Positions 17,039-27,070 of a DNA stretch of 33,576 nt are shown here, piece by piece. Both the position numbers and the translations under genes were made by a program. This DNA is from Oscillospiraceae bacterium (GTDB lineage Bacteria > Bacillota > Clostridia > Oscillospirales > Acutalibacteraceae): NCBI GenBank assembly GCA_031270785.1, contig JAISWM010000022.1, positions 1-33,576 of the forward strand. Reading direction: 5' to 3'. Position 1 is the first letter of the stretch, and each line of letters starts with the position of its first letter. The notes beneath the pieces are model-generated. The model was not told the DNA's origin, ran no database searches, and was given only the letters and a program-made list of their open reading frames with translations.

Positions 17039-18544
17039 ATGTATCGTGTACTATATCGAAAATGGCGTCCTAAAGTTTTTGATGATGTAATAGGGCAAGA
17101 CCACATTGTCACTACCTTAAAAAACGAAATTGAGTCAGAACGTATATCTCATGCGTATTTGTTCACGGGGTCCAGAGGTACGGGGAAGACATCTTGCGCT
17201 AAAATTTTTTCAAAATCTATAAATTGCCCGCATTCTCAAAACGGAAACCCTTGTTTAGAATGCAGTATTTGCAAAGGAATAGATTCAGGAAATATTTTAG
17301 ATATTACGGAAATAGATGCCGCAAGCAATAATGGTGTTGAAAATATAAGGTCTATCAGAGAAGAAGCGTTTTTTATGCCATCTGTGTGTAAATACAGGGT
17401 CTATATAGTAGACGAAGTACATATGCTGTCCACAGGCGCATTTAACGCTTTGCTTAAAATATTAGAAGAACCTCCCCCGCACGTTATATTTATTTTAGCT
17501 ACGACAGACATTCATAAAGTTCCGCTGACTATCATCTCAAGGTGCCAACGGTTTAACTTTTACAGAATACTCCCCCGGTGTATCTATGACAGGCTTAATT
17601 ATGTATGCAAAGAAGAAAATATAAATATAGAATCCGAGGCTTTAAATTTAATATCGAATATTTCAGATGGTGCATTAAGAGACGCTTTATCAATACTTGA
17701 TCAATTTTCGAGTCAAAGCGAAGAAAAAGTTACTTTGGAAAAAGTGAAAAGCACTTTGGGATTTATAAATAATGAATATACATTAAAACTACTGGAGCAT
17801 ATACAAAATAACAGTCAGACCGACTCTTTATTATTAATAGAGGATTTATATATAAAATGTATAAACTTCCTTAAAGCGTGCGAAAATATTATAGAATACT
17901 TTAGAAATTTATTATGGTTTAAAATAATTAAAGATCCTTCAAAAATTAATTTACAATATGATTTACCAATAAAATTTGAAAATAGTAATGTAAATCAAAT
18001 AATTGATTGTATAGAAATATTAAAAAATTCATACCAAAGTATGTTTAATGGCAATCAACCAAAGTGTGAGTTTGAAATTTGCGTTTTAAAAATTTGCAGT
18101 GTTTTGCATGAACACAAAAAATGTATTCCTGAAACTAATGCAAAAGAAAATAAAAATGAAATCCCCGTCAAAAAATCGCAAAATCAACAGTTACTACCAA
18201 AAAATCTGATAGAATCCCCTTATTGGGATGAAATTTTAAATTTATTAGACAAAAATTTAAAGTCAAAATCTATGACACGGGCATTTAAAAACTCAAAAGC
18301 ATTTGAATATGGGAATTTACTTTTAATTAAATCAGAAAATTCTCTGGTCTTTGAATTTTTAAAAGACAATTCCCACAGGGATAAAGTTAGGTCTTTAATA
18401 AAACAAGTTACCGGTAAACATTATAATTTAGGACCGTACCGCGAAGAGGTTGGTCTTAAAACTCCAAAAAAAAAAGACCCGATAGATTCATTTTATGAAG
18501 ATGCATTAAAAAGTAATATAAATGTTATAATAAAAACTACTTAA
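17039..18544 (+). CDS. dnaX: DNA polymerase III subunit gamma/tau
   Basis: YRVLYRKWRPKVFDDVIGQDHIVTTLKN, Walker A GSRGTGKTSCAKIF, Zn Cys motif, VDEVHMLSTGAFNALLKILEEPP. Confidence 0.96.
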   Translation: MYRVLYRKWRPKVFDDVIGQDHIVTTLKNEIESERISHAYLFTGSRGTGKTSCAKIFSKSINCPHSQNGNPCLECSICKGIDSGNILDITEIDAASNNGVENIRSIREEAFFMPSVCKYRVYIVDEVHMLSTGAFNALLKILEEPPPHVIFILATTDIHKVPLTIISRCQRFNFYRILPRCIYDRLNYVCKEENINIESEALNLISNISDGALRDALSILDQFSSQSEEKVTLEKVKSTLGFINNEYTLKLLEHIQNNSQTDSLLLIEDLYIKCINFLKACENIIEYFRNLLWFKIIKDPSKINLQYDLPIKFENSNVNQIIDCIEILKNSYQSMFNGNQPKCEFEICVLKICSVLHEHKKCIPETNAKENKNEIPVKKSQNQQLLPKNLIESPYWDEILNLLDKNLKSKSMTRAFKNSKAFEYGNLLLIKSENSLVFEFLKDNSHRDKVRSLIKQVTGKHYNLGPYREEVGLKTPKKKDPIDSFYEDALKSNINVIIKTT

Positions 18545-18600
18545 AAGCACACCATTATTTACGTTTCTTTTTCCTGCTTGCGGCGGGAAAGACCAATATA

Positions 18601-19258
18601 TAGCTGTTATACTTACAAAAGAGTAAATTTGTTCGTAAGGTCTCTCCCCGCCTACGGCGGGGAGAGAGTGGCAAAAAAATCATTGCATTTATGTTTTTTT
18701 CCTCGTCTACGGCAGAAAAAAGCAATATAGCTGTTATACTTGAAAAGAGTAAGTTTGTTTGTACGGTCTTTCCCCGCCTGTGGCGGGGAGAGAGTGGAAA
18801 AAAATCATTGCATTTATGTTTTCCCCCCGCTTGCGGCAGAAAAACAAAAATATAACTGTTATACTTGAAAAGAATAAATTTGTTAGTACGGTCTTTCCCC
18901 GCCTGTGGCGGGGAGAGAGTGGCAAAAAATCATTGCATTTATGTTTTTTCCCCCGCCTGCGGCAGAAAAAAATCAATATAGCTGTTATACTTGAAAAGAG
19001 TAAATTTGTTAGTACGGTCTTTCCCCGCCGACTCGCGGGGAGAGAGTGGCAAAAAAATCATTGCATTTATGTTTTTCCCCCCGCCTGCGGCGGAAAAAAC
19101 CAATATATAACTGTTATACTTGAAAAAGTAAATTTGTTTGTAGGGTCTTTCCCCGCCTACGGCGGGGAGAGAGCGGCAAAAAAATCATTGCATTTACATT
19201 TTTTTCCCCGCCCACGGCGAGAAAAACAAAAATATAACTGTTATACTTGAAAAAAGTT
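18601..19258 (+). repeat. Tandem array of about 126-bp double-hairpin units derived from an A-type element (5 full units plus a partial)
   Basis: taRctgttatacttgaaaa unit starts at 18601, 18728, 18853, 18979, 19108, 19235 (spacings 127,125,126,129,127). Each unit has a ctttccccgcc-n-ggcggggagag hairpin and a ttttccccgcctgcggc-gaaaaa hairpin. Confidence 0.92.
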
Positions 19259-19298
19259 TTTAACTATAGTATAAATAAAAATTAATTTTTTAAGGAGC

Positions 19299-19652
19299 AT
19301 GAATATGAAAGTAAGACTTCCGAAAAACAATAATTCCGGTATGGGTAACATACAAGAACTTGCCAAAAAGGCTCAAGAAGCCCAAGAAAAAATAGATATA
19401 GTGACGCAAGAATTAGAAAACAAAGAATATTCCGCTACTTCCGGTGGAAATGCTGTTAAAGTAATAATAAACGGTAAGCCGCAGGTTAAATCAATTCAGA
19501 TAGACCCTTCTGTAGTGGACGCTAACGACCTTGACATGCTTTCTGACATGATTATTGCCGCTACGAATGAAGCTATCAAGAAATCCTGCGAGGAAAAAAA
19601 TGAATCTATGCAAAACATTTCAGGTCAGCTAAATATCCCGGGATTATTTTAA
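19299..19652 (+). CDS. ybaB: YbaB/EbfC family nucleoid-associated protein
   Basis: MGNIQELAKKAQEAQEKIDIVTQEL...SGGNAVKVIINGKPQVKSIQIDPSVVD; sits between dnaX and recR. Confidence 0.93.
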   Translation: MNMKVRLPKNNNSGMGNIQELAKKAQEAQEKIDIVTQELENKEYSATSGGNAVKVIINGKPQVKSIQIDPSVVDANDLDMLSDMIIAATNEAIKKSCEEKNESMQNISGQLNIPGLF

Positions 19653-19654
19653 TT

Positions 19655-20254
19655 ATGCCGGAATATAGTGTAAGCAGCCTTGCCAAATTAATAGATAACT
19701 TTAATAAAATTTCCGGTATAAGCAGAAAAACAGCCAAACGAATAGCGTATTCCATTTTAAAAATGTCAAATCATCAGGTTGATGAATTTGCTGAGTCTAT
19801 AATAAAAACTAAACAAACTATAAGATATTGTAAAATTTGCTGCAATTTTACAGATAAGGAAGTGTGCTCAATTTGCAGTGATAATGCCAGAAATAAAGGC
19901 ATAATATGTGTTGTGGAAGACCCAAAAGATGTGGAAGCATTTGAAAAAAGCAAAGAATATAACTTTACCTATCATGTTCTTCACGGAACTATTTCTCCGC
20001 TCAATGGCGTTGGGCCGGATCAGCTCTGTATAAAAGAATTAATTCACAGAATTAAAGAAAACGCAAAAGAAATAATAATGGCTTGCAATCCTACGGTAGA
20101 GGGTGAGGCTACGTCAATGTATATTTACAAAATCATTAAACCATTTGGCGTAAAAGTTACAAGGCTTGCATACGGGATACCAATTGGGGCAAATTTGGAA
20201 TATGCGGACGAAGCCACATTATACCGAGCCATTCAAGGAAGAGGGCAAATATAA
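19655..20254 (+). CDS. recR: Recombination mediator protein RecR
   Basis: CKICCNFTDKEVCSIC zinc finger, VVEDPKDVEAFEKSKEYNFTYHVLHGTISPLNGVGPDQL, TVEGEATSMYI, LAYGIPIGANLEYADEATLYRAI. Confidence 0.96.
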   Translation: MPEYSVSSLAKLIDNFNKISGISRKTAKRIAYSILKMSNHQVDEFAESIIKTKQTIRYCKICCNFTDKEVCSICSDNARNKGIICVVEDPKDVEAFEKSKEYNFTYHVLHGTISPLNGVGPDQLCIKELIHRIKENAKEIIMACNPTVEGEATSMYIYKIIKPFGVKVTRLAYGIPIGANLEYADEATLYRAIQGRGQI

Positions 20255-20489
20255 AATATGTACTGTTATGCTTGAAAAAGCTATGAAATTATAGCAAAAA
20301 CCATTTAAAAACGCGGTATTATTTACATTCCTCACCGCTGTAGGCTTGCATGGGGAAAGAACAAAAATGCCACTGTTTTAAAAGGTTTTTACCATAGTGC
20401 CATGCCTTTAAACGGGATTTACTATAAAAAACGATTGTAAATTCTGCTTTTTTAAGTTAAAATGGCAGATACGGGAGCATAGGCTATAG

Positions 20490-20598
20490 CACAGACCATT
20501 TAGAAACGTGGTATTATTTACGTTTTCCCCCCACCGTAGGCGGGAGGAAAGAACAAAAACGTCACTGTTTTAAAAAGCTTTTACTATACCCATATAAA
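20490..20598 (-). mobile_element. Family C element
   Basis: ctatagcacagaccatttagaaacgtggtattatttacgtttt...caccgtaggcgggagg...aaaaacgtcactgttttaaaaagcttttactata. Confidence 0.75.
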
Positions 20599-20619
20599 GG
20601 CCCCGTTTACGGATATAGA

Positions 20620-20709
20620 GGTCATGTCTCAAAATAAATTGAAACTTCTTCTTTCTCCCCCCGCCTTCGGCGGGGGGGAAGATATTATCAATTAATTTGA
20701 CCCACAACC
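20620..20709 (-). mobile_element. Family B element
   Basis: ggtcatgtctcaaaataaattgaaac...cccccgccttcggcggggg...attatcaattaatttgacccacaacc. Confidence 0.85.
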
Positions 20710-20784
20710 AACGTATGAGCTGGGTTTGGAACGATAAACCCAAAAAGCCTCGGACTTATGAAAAATTGGAGGTTACAAATAAAA

Positions 20785-22518
20785 ATGCTTAAAAATGCTA
20801 AATTTAAAAAGCTGATTTCATATTACAAACCCTATAAAAAAACATTCTTTTGGGACCTATTATTTGCGTTTTTCAGTGCAAGTATCATGCTGGTTATTCC
20901 GTTTATTGTGAGATATCTTACTGATAATTTGGTTTCAGTTTCGCACGATGAAGCAGTGAAAATTATTTTGCAATTTAGTTTAATCATAATTTTTTTGATG
21001 GTTTTAAAATTTTGGTGCGACTATTTTACGCTTTATTATGGGCATTTAATCGGTGCAAAAATGGAAGCGGATATGCGATCTGAAGTTTACAGACATTACC
21101 AAAAAATGTCTTTTGAATTTTTTGACGATCGCAAAACAGGCGACCTGCTAACGCGTGTTACAACGGATTTAAATAACATAAGCGAACTTTTGCATCATTT
21201 ACCGGAAGAATTGTGCCAAATTATTATAAGGTGCGGCGGTGTAATCATAATATTTTTTGTTTTAAATATCCGAATGGCAATGACTTTTCTCCTTATACTT
21301 GTGATTATGACGGTATTTTTAAGTTTTTTCTTTAATAAAATGCAAAGGGCATTTATAAGAAATCATGAAAAACTTTCGGATATAAATTCTCAAATCGAAG
21401 AAAGTATAGCGGGGGCAAGGGTAACTAAAGCCTTTGCAAACGAAAACGTGGAAATTCAAAAATTTGAAATGGGCAATATGGAATTCGTAAAAAGCCAGAA
21501 AAATTGTTTAAAAATAATGGGGATTTCTTATTCCGGATTGATGTTTTTTGTAACGGGGATTTTGCCGATTGTTGCGATTTCAGGGCTGATTTTACTCCAT
21601 AACAACCAAATTACAACCGGAACTTTGATAACTTTTTTGCTTGCTGAGAGCGTAGTTATCGGCCCGATTTTTTCTATATTTCAACAAATAGAAATGTTTC
21701 AAAATACAATGGCCGGGTTTTACCGTTTCTGTGAAATTTTAGAGACAAAACCTAATATCATGGATTCAGAAAACGCAGTAAAACTGCAAAATATCAGCGG
21801 AAATATTGAATTCAAAAACGTAACTTTTCATTACACAAAAACCAACAAAAATATTTTTGAAAATCTGAATTTAAAAATAAATGTTGGAGAATACATTGCG
21901 TTGGTTGGTTCTTCCGGCGTCGGAAAATCCACTTTGTGCAATTTAATTCCGCGTTTTTATGATGTTTTAAATGGCGAAATTTTGATTGATGGAATTAATG
22001 TTAAAAACATTAAACTTGAAAATTTGCGTCAAAACATTGGATTTGTCCAGCAAGACACGTTTTTATTTTCCGGAACCGTTATGGAAAACATTCGTTACGG
22101 TAACAAAAACGCATCGGACGAAAAAGTTGTTGAAGCCGCGAAAAATGCTTATGCGCACGATTTCATAATGAGCTTTTCTGAAGGATATAACACATTCGTC
22201 GGCCAACGCGGGCTAAAACTTTCCGGTGGCCAAAAACAGCGGCTTGCAATTGCAAGAGCGTTCCTCAAAAATCCACCGATTTTGATTTTCGATGAAGCAA
22301 CTTCCAACCTTGATAACGAAAGTGAAAGATACATTCAAAAATCAATGGAAAAACTCGCCCAAAGCCGCACAACCGTCGTAATCGCACACAGACTTTCAAC
22401 CATCAAAAACGCAAAAAGAATTTTAGTTATGCATAGCGGCAAAATCACCGAAGAGGGAACGCACAAAGAATTGCTTGCCAAAAACGGCGTTTATGCTGAG
22501 TTTTACAATTTGTTGTAA
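20785..22518 (+). CDS. ABC transporter, fused permease/ATP-binding protein (MsbA/LmrA-like exporter)
   Basis: TM domain plus NBD: Walker A GSSGVGKST, signature LSGGQKQRLAIARAFLKNPPILIFDEATSNLD. ATG 20785 follows ggagg. Confidence 0.9.
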   Translation: MLKNAKFKKLISYYKPYKKTFFWDLLFAFFSASIMLVIPFIVRYLTDNLVSVSHDEAVKIILQFSLIIIFLMVLKFWCDYFTLYYGHLIGAKMEADMRSEVYRHYQKMSFEFFDDRKTGDLLTRVTTDLNNISELLHHLPEELCQIIIRCGGVIIIFFVLNIRMAMTFLLILVIMTVFLSFFFNKMQRAFIRNHEKLSDINSQIEESIAGARVTKAFANENVEIQKFEMGNMEFVKSQKNCLKIMGISYSGLMFFVTGILPIVAISGLILLHNNQITTGTLITFLLAESVVIGPIFSIFQQIEMFQNTMAGFYRFCEILETKPNIMDSENAVKLQNISGNIEFKNVTFHYTKTNKNIFENLNLKINVGEYIALVGSSGVGKSTLCNLIPRFYDVLNGEILIDGINVKNIKLENLRQNIGFVQQDTFLFSGTVMENIRYGNKNASDEKVVEAAKNAYAHDFIMSFSEGYNTFVGQRGLKLSGGQKQRLAIARAFLKNPPILIFDEATSNLDNESERYIQKSMEKLAQSRTTVVIAHRLSTIKNAKRILVMHSGKITEEGTHKELLAKNGVYAEFYNLL

Positions 22519-22651
22519 GCAAATTTATGCTTAAAATTGAACGCGCAAAAAAATTGGATTGAAATTTTAAAACCTGTATTCACAAGCGTTTACAGCTATT
22601 TTTTTGGTTATATCTCAAAATGGTTGAAATTTTTTCTCCACCCTCGAATAA

Positions 22652-22945
22652 GGTAGTGGTCCAAATTAGTTGATAATATCTTTTTCCCCGCGAGTTGGCG
22701 GGGGAAAAGAAGGGATTTCAACTTTTGAGACATGACCCTCGAATCGGGTGATGATCCAAATTAGTTGATAGTATCTTCCCCCCCCCCGCCGGTAAGCGGG
22801 AGAAAGAAGAAATTTCAACTATTTTGATACATGATCCTCAAATCGGAGGGGAAAAAAGCCATTTAGAAACGCGGTATTATTTGTGTTTCTTTCTCCCCGC
22901 CATAGGTGGGGGGAAAAGAATGGATTTTAACTTTTGAGACATGGC
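22652..22945 (+). repeat. Two consecutive B elements (about 22652-22737, 22747-22837) in one hairpin arm, then a C/B hybrid (about 22856-22945)
   Basis: Flanks ctcgaataa / ctcgaatcg / ctcaaatcg around ggtagtggtcc...catgacc and ggtgatgatcc...catgatcc; then gccatttagaaacgcggtattattt...hairpin...tttgagacatggcc. Confidence 0.7.
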
Positions 22946-22965
22946 CGCGTCACGCAAATACCGCT

Positions 22966-24804
22966 TTATACTTCTTCGCTAAAATATATGTTATACCAAA
23001 TTATGAAAGTATATATTGTCCATATTTTTCTGCTATTGTCCCATTTCCCTTTATAGTGGTCTTCTAAAAATTTAAGTATTTCATCGGTATTAAAAAATTT
23101 TTGAGCTATTTTAGAGCAAAACACTTTTTTTACAATTTCATAATATTTTTGGTCTCTTAACCATATTCTTGTAGGAACAGGGAATCCTAATTTTTCTTTG
23201 TTTGCCGTATTTTCAGGAAGTTTTTTTGAGGCTGCTATTCTAAGGGTATATTTAGTATTTTCTTTATTTATTTTTAAATTTGCTGGAATCGTTGACGCTA
23301 CATTAAAAACTTCCTTATCTAAAAAAGGTACCCTCAGTTCCAGCGAATTTGCCATACTCATTCTATCGGCTTTTAATAAAATGTCTCCGACTAGCCATAA
23401 ATTTATGTCTAAATACTGCATTTTAGTTACATCATCATAATTTTTAGTTTCTTTATAAAAATCTGAACATAAATCTTGAGGCTTGGACGCAATGGAGGAA
23501 TCTTTTAATATTTTTTGCTTATCCTCAAAAGTAAATATAAAAGCATTGCCTATATATTTGTTTTCTGTTGCGTATTCTCCGCGTATAATGTAGCTTTGGC
23601 CCCTAAAGTAAAATGGTATTTTTTTTACAAATTTCGATAAAAAAGTCCTCACACATTGAGGCACAATTTTTTGATACATTCTAAAAACTTGCGGTTCATT
23701 ATAAACAGTATATCCTCCAAAAAACTCGTCTGCGCCTTCCCCGGAAAGAACGACTTTAACATATTTACTTGCCAATTTGCACACAAAATATAACGCAACG
23801 CAAGATGGATCGGCTAAAGGCTGATCCATGTAATACTGCACTTTTTCAACATTTCCCCAGAATTCTTCTGATGTTATTAACTTATAATGGTGGTCAAGGC
23901 CCGTTATTTTAGATAAATTTTTTGCCCAAGAAGATTCATTATATTTTTCGCCGAATTCAAAACCAACCGTAAATGCTTTTTGCCCGGGAAAATACGATGA
24001 AATATAGCTTGAATCTATACCGCTGGATAAAAAACATCCTACTTCTACGTCGCTGATTTTATGGGCTTCAATAGAATCTTTAAACACATTTTCTATTGAT
24101 TTTACGGCTTCATCCAAGTGCAAATTTTCGTTAATGTTAAAACTTGCCTTGAAATACCTTTTAATATCTATTTCTCCGTCTTTTACCGTCATATAATGCC
24201 CGGGGAGTAAACAATATATTCCTTCAAAAAAAGTTTCGGGAGGCACTGCATATTGAAACGATAAATATCTGTCTAAAGTTTTTTTATTGAGGTTTCTTTT
24301 AAACCCCGGAAAAACCAATATACTTTTTATTTCTGACGCGTATATGAAATTATCATCATGTTTTGCATAATGAAGAGGCTTTATACCAAAAAAATCTCTT
24401 GCCAAAAAAAGTGATTTTTTATCTCTGTCCCAAATCGCAAACGCAAACATGCCCCTTAGCTTATTTAAAATACCGTGTCCCCACTCTTCAAACCCATGAA
24501 TAATTACCTCTGAATCGGATTTTGTATAGAACTTGTGCCCTTTTTTTATTAGTTCCTCTTTTATATCTTGATAATTATATATTTCTCCGTTAAAGTTTAA
24601 AACCAGAGTATTTGTCTCATTATATATCGGTTGATTTCCGCCGTCTAAATCCACAATACTTAGTCTTCTAAACCCCATAGAAATATCTTTATCCGCGAAA
24701 TACCCCGCATTGTCGGGGCCTCTGTGAACAATTAAATCAGTCATAATTTCAATTGCTTTTACTTTATTGTCAACTTTCCCGGTGAAACCGCATAGTCCGC
24801 ACAT
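22966..24804 (-). CDS. asnB: Asparagine synthetase (glutamine-hydrolysing)
   Basis: MCGLCGFTGKVDNK (Cys2 nucleophile), HRGPDNAGYF, NGEIYNYQ, SSGIDSSYIS, LSGEGADEFFGGY. Confidence 0.95.
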   Translation of the reverse strand: MCGLCGFTGKVDNKVKAIEIMTDLIVHRGPDNAGYFADKDISMGFRRLSIVDLDGGNQPIYNETNTLVLNFNGEIYNYQDIKEELIKKGHKFYTKSDSEVIIHGFEEWGHGILNKLRGMFAFAIWDRDKKSLFLARDFFGIKPLHYAKHDDNFIYASEIKSILVFPGFKRNLNKKTLDRYLSFQYAVPPETFFEGIYCLLPGHYMTVKDGEIDIKRYFKASFNINENLHLDEAVKSIENVFKDSIEAHKISDVEVGCFLSSGIDSSYISSYFPGQKAFTVGFEFGEKYNESSWAKNLSKITGLDHHYKLITSEEFWGNVEKVQYYMDQPLADPSCVALYFVCKLASKYVKVVLSGEGADEFFGGYTVYNEPQVFRMYQKIVPQCVRTFLSKFVKKIPFYFRGQSYIIRGEYATENKYIGNAFIFTFEDKQKILKDSSIASKPQDLCSDFYKETKNYDDVTKMQYLDINLWLVGDILLKADRMSMANSLELRVPFLDKEVFNVASTIPANLKINKENTKYTLRIAASKKLPENTANKEKLGFPVPTRIWLRDQKYYEIVKKVFCSKIAQKFFNTDEILKFLEDHYKGKWDNSRKIWTIYTFIIWYNIYFSEEV

Positions 24805-24886
24805 TTTTTATATCCTCCCATATAATCAACCATATTCTATGAATTATATCACTGAATATATTTGCTTACAATATCTCAATATCATT

Positions 24887-24998
24887 AGACCTGTCCGTAA
24901 ATCTCACAGAGCGCAAACTATCGAAAAATGCATCACTTAAAAAATGGCTTTGCATCAAGATCTCCTGGGAGTATTTTTATACGCCGTCGTCGATTTTG
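24887..24998 (+). mobile_element. Family D element, 3'-truncated at the junction with a B element
   Basis: agacctgtccgtaaatctcacagagcgcaaactatcgaaaaatgcatcac...acgccgtcgtcgattttg, then ggttgtgggtcaaat. Confidence 0.8.
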
Positions 24999-25090
24999 GG
25001 TTGTGGGTCAAATTAATTGATAATATCTTCCTCCCCCGCCGATTCATGCGGGAGGGGAAAAAAGGATTTCAACTATTTTGAGGCATGACC
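24999..25090 (+). mobile_element. Family B element upstream of the rlmN promoter
   Basis: ggttgtgggtcaaattaattgataat...cgccgattcatgcgggagg...ttttgaggcatgacc. Confidence 0.85.
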
Positions 25091-25095
25091 TAAAT

Positions 25096-25123
25096 TTGAC
25101 ACAAATTTTTATTAAGGTATAAT
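25096..25123 (+). promoter_or_regulatory. Promoter for the rlmN operon
   Basis: TTGACA 25096-25101, 16-nt spacer, TATAAT 25118-25123. Confidence 0.75.
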
Positions 25124-25139
25124 GAAACAAGTGTTTCAT
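25122..25139 (+). promoter_or_regulatory. Inverted repeat ATGAAAC-AAGT-GTTTCAT overlapping the -10 end and likely start site
   Basis: 7-bp perfect arms with a 4-nt spacer; possible operator or 5'-UTR hairpin. Confidence 0.5.
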
Positions 25140-25164
25140 GCCAAACAAAGAAGGAGATTAAAAC

Positions 25165-26247
25165 ATTAAAAATTCTAATTTAAAAGATATAAAATCGCTA
25201 AACTTAGAAGAACTCAAACAGGAATTTTTAAATACTTCCTATAAAAAATATCAGGCTTTGCAGGTATTTAACTGGATAAACAAAGGTATAACCAATTTTG
25301 ATGAAATGACGGATATTTCTAAGGAGTTAAGAGAAGAATTTAAATTAAAATATGCCATACCCGATGCGGTTATTGAAGAAAAATTTGTTTCCAAAATAGA
25401 CGGAACGATAAAATACCTTTTAAAATTACACGACGCAGAATTTATAGAATCAGTTTTAATGAAATATCATCATGGATATTCTATTTGTATTTCAACGCAA
25501 GTAGGGTGTAAAATGGGGTGTAAGTTTTGCGCAACCGGAAAAGGCGGTTTTTCGAGGGATTTATATCCGTCGGAAATGATATCTCAAATTCATACCGCGC
25601 AAAAAGATAACAATATCAGAGTATCCAACGTTGTTTTGATGGGAATTGGAGAACCGCTTGATAATTATGATAATACAGTAAAATTTTTAAAACTTATATC
25701 TTCCCATCAAGGATTAAATATTGGGATGAGACATATTTCCGTATCTACATGCGGCATAGTGGATAAAATATATAAACTCGCCGATGAAAAACTTCAAGTT
25801 ACATTATCAGTATCTCTTCACGAAACAAATGATGAAAAACGGTCCCAAATTATGCCTGTTAACAATAAATGGAAAATAGGAGAAATAATTAAAGCATGTA
25901 ATTATTATTTTCTGAAAACTAACAGAAGAGTATCTTTTGAATATACTTTAATAAAAAATGTAAACGACAGTAGCGGGCACGCTAAAAGTCTAATAAAGCT
26001 TTTAAGAGGTATGAATTGCTATATAAATATAATACCTATTAACAGCATAGAAGGAGGGATTTATGGGGAATGTACAAAAGCAGAGGTAATAAATTTTTGC
26101 AATATACTTATAAACGCAGGTGTAACGGCGACTATAAGGCGTACTCTGGGATTAGATATAAATGCTTCCTGTGGTCAATTAAAAGCAAGAAATGTTAAAA
26201 CTTTTTTGGGGAGGAACAATAAAATTGAAAGTATACAGCAAAACTGA
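25165..26247 (+). CDS. rlmN: Dual-specificity 23S rRNA/tRNA adenine C2 methyltransferase, radical SAM; apparent ATT start
   Basis: CKMGCKFCATGKGGFSRDL, VLMGIGEPLDNYDN, HISVSTCGI, NACNYYF-type C-terminus, RRTLGLDINASCGQL. Frame extends upstream of the listed TTG 25258 with RlmN-like KNSNLKDIKSLNLEELKQEFLNTSYKKYQALQVFNW. Confidence 0.93.
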   Translation: MKNSNLKDIKSLNLEELKQEFLNTSYKKYQALQVFNWINKGITNFDEMTDISKELREEFKLKYAIPDAVIEEKFVSKIDGTIKYLLKLHDAEFIESVLMKYHHGYSICISTQVGCKMGCKFCATGKGGFSRDLYPSEMISQIHTAQKDNNIRVSNVVLMGIGEPLDNYDNTVKFLKLISSHQGLNIGMRHISVSTCGIVDKIYKLADEKLQVTLSVSLHETNDEKRSQIMPVNNKWKIGEIIKACNYYFLKTNRRVSFEYTLIKNVNDSSGHAKSLIKLLRGMNCYINIIPINSIEGGIYGECTKAEVINFCNILINAGVTATIRRTLGLDINASCGQLKARNVKTFLGRNNKIESIQQN

Positions 26248-26950
26248 CATAGGGTTAGTCAGGCAGTCCAATCAAGACTTTATAATAAATAAAATTTTTT
26301 CAGAAAGTACAGCATGGTCGATAGTATGCGATGGAATGGGCGGAGCAAAGGCCGGAGACGTCGCAAGCAAAACAGCCGCGATAAAAATTTCGGAATTTTT
26401 TGAGTTTTCTCTTGAAAAAGGGCCTGCAAACGATATGTGTCAGCTTCATCTGGAAGCTATAAAATATGCAAATAAAATAATATTTCAAAGTACGCTGAAA
26501 AATGAAGAACTTAAAGGTATGGGTACAACGGTCGTAATAGCCATGGTATATGAAAACTGCTTGCACATTTCCCACGTCGGCGACAGCCGAGCATACCTTA
26601 TACGAGATGATATTATAACTCAGCTTACCGTTGACCATTCCGTAGTGCAGGAAATGGTAGAAAAAGGCGAAATTACAGAAGAAGCGGCACAAAAACACCC
26701 AAGAAAAAATCTTATAACAAAAGCCTTGGGAGTCAACGAAACAATAACTTGCGACTACAACAAAATAAAAGTTCAAAAAAATGATATTATTATGCTTTGT
26801 ACCGATGGTTTAACAAATTATTTAAATTCCGAGGAAATACAAAAAATACTTCTTGAAAATAATTCGGAAAATTCCATAGATATACTAATAAATCAGGCCA
26901 AAAATTTGGGTGGGAATGATAATATAACAGTCTCGGTAATAGAGATTTAG
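26225..26950 (+). CDS. prpC: PP2C-family protein phosphatase (PrpC/Stp-like)
   Basis: SKTDIGLVRQSNQDF, VCDGMGGAKAGDVAS, VGDSRAYLI, DHSVVQEMVEKGEITEEAAQKHPRKNLITKALG, GGNDNITVSVIEI. TTG 26225 follows ggggagg and overlaps the rlmN end. Confidence 0.93.
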   Translation: MKVYSKTDIGLVRQSNQDFIINKIFSESTAWSIVCDGMGGAKAGDVASKTAAIKISEFFEFSLEKGPANDMCQLHLEAIKYANKIIFQSTLKNEELKGMGTTVVIAMVYENCLHISHVGDSRAYLIRDDIITQLTVDHSVVQEMVEKGEITEEAAQKHPRKNLITKALGVNETITCDYNKIKVQKNDIIMLCTDGLTNYLNSEEIQKILLENNSENSIDILINQAKNLGGNDNITVSVIEI

Positions 26951-26953
26951 ATA

Positions 26954-27070
26954 TATAGCTGTTTCGTTTGAAAAGCATCTGATTTTTATAACTTTCTCCC
27001 GGCCGTCGGCCGGGAGAAAGTATACGGATAAATTTACTTTTGATGGCTGTTTTAAATCGTAACAGCTATA
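26954..27070 (+). mobile_element. Family A element (117 bp)
   Basis: tatagctgtttcgtttgaaaagcatctg...ctcccggccgtcggccgggag...gatggctgttttaaatcgtaacagctata. Confidence 0.85.

Noticed and set aside
18759-19250. 163-aa ORF (MYGLSPPVAGREW...)
   Set aside because: Entirely a translation of the 126-bp tandem array; no independent RBS or known motif. Unit length near a multiple of 3 keeps it open.
18601-19258. CRISPR array
   Set aside because: Units are about 126 bp with no short constant repeat and unique spacers of equal length, no adjacent cas genes, and the hairpin-rich unit matches dispersed intergenic elements.
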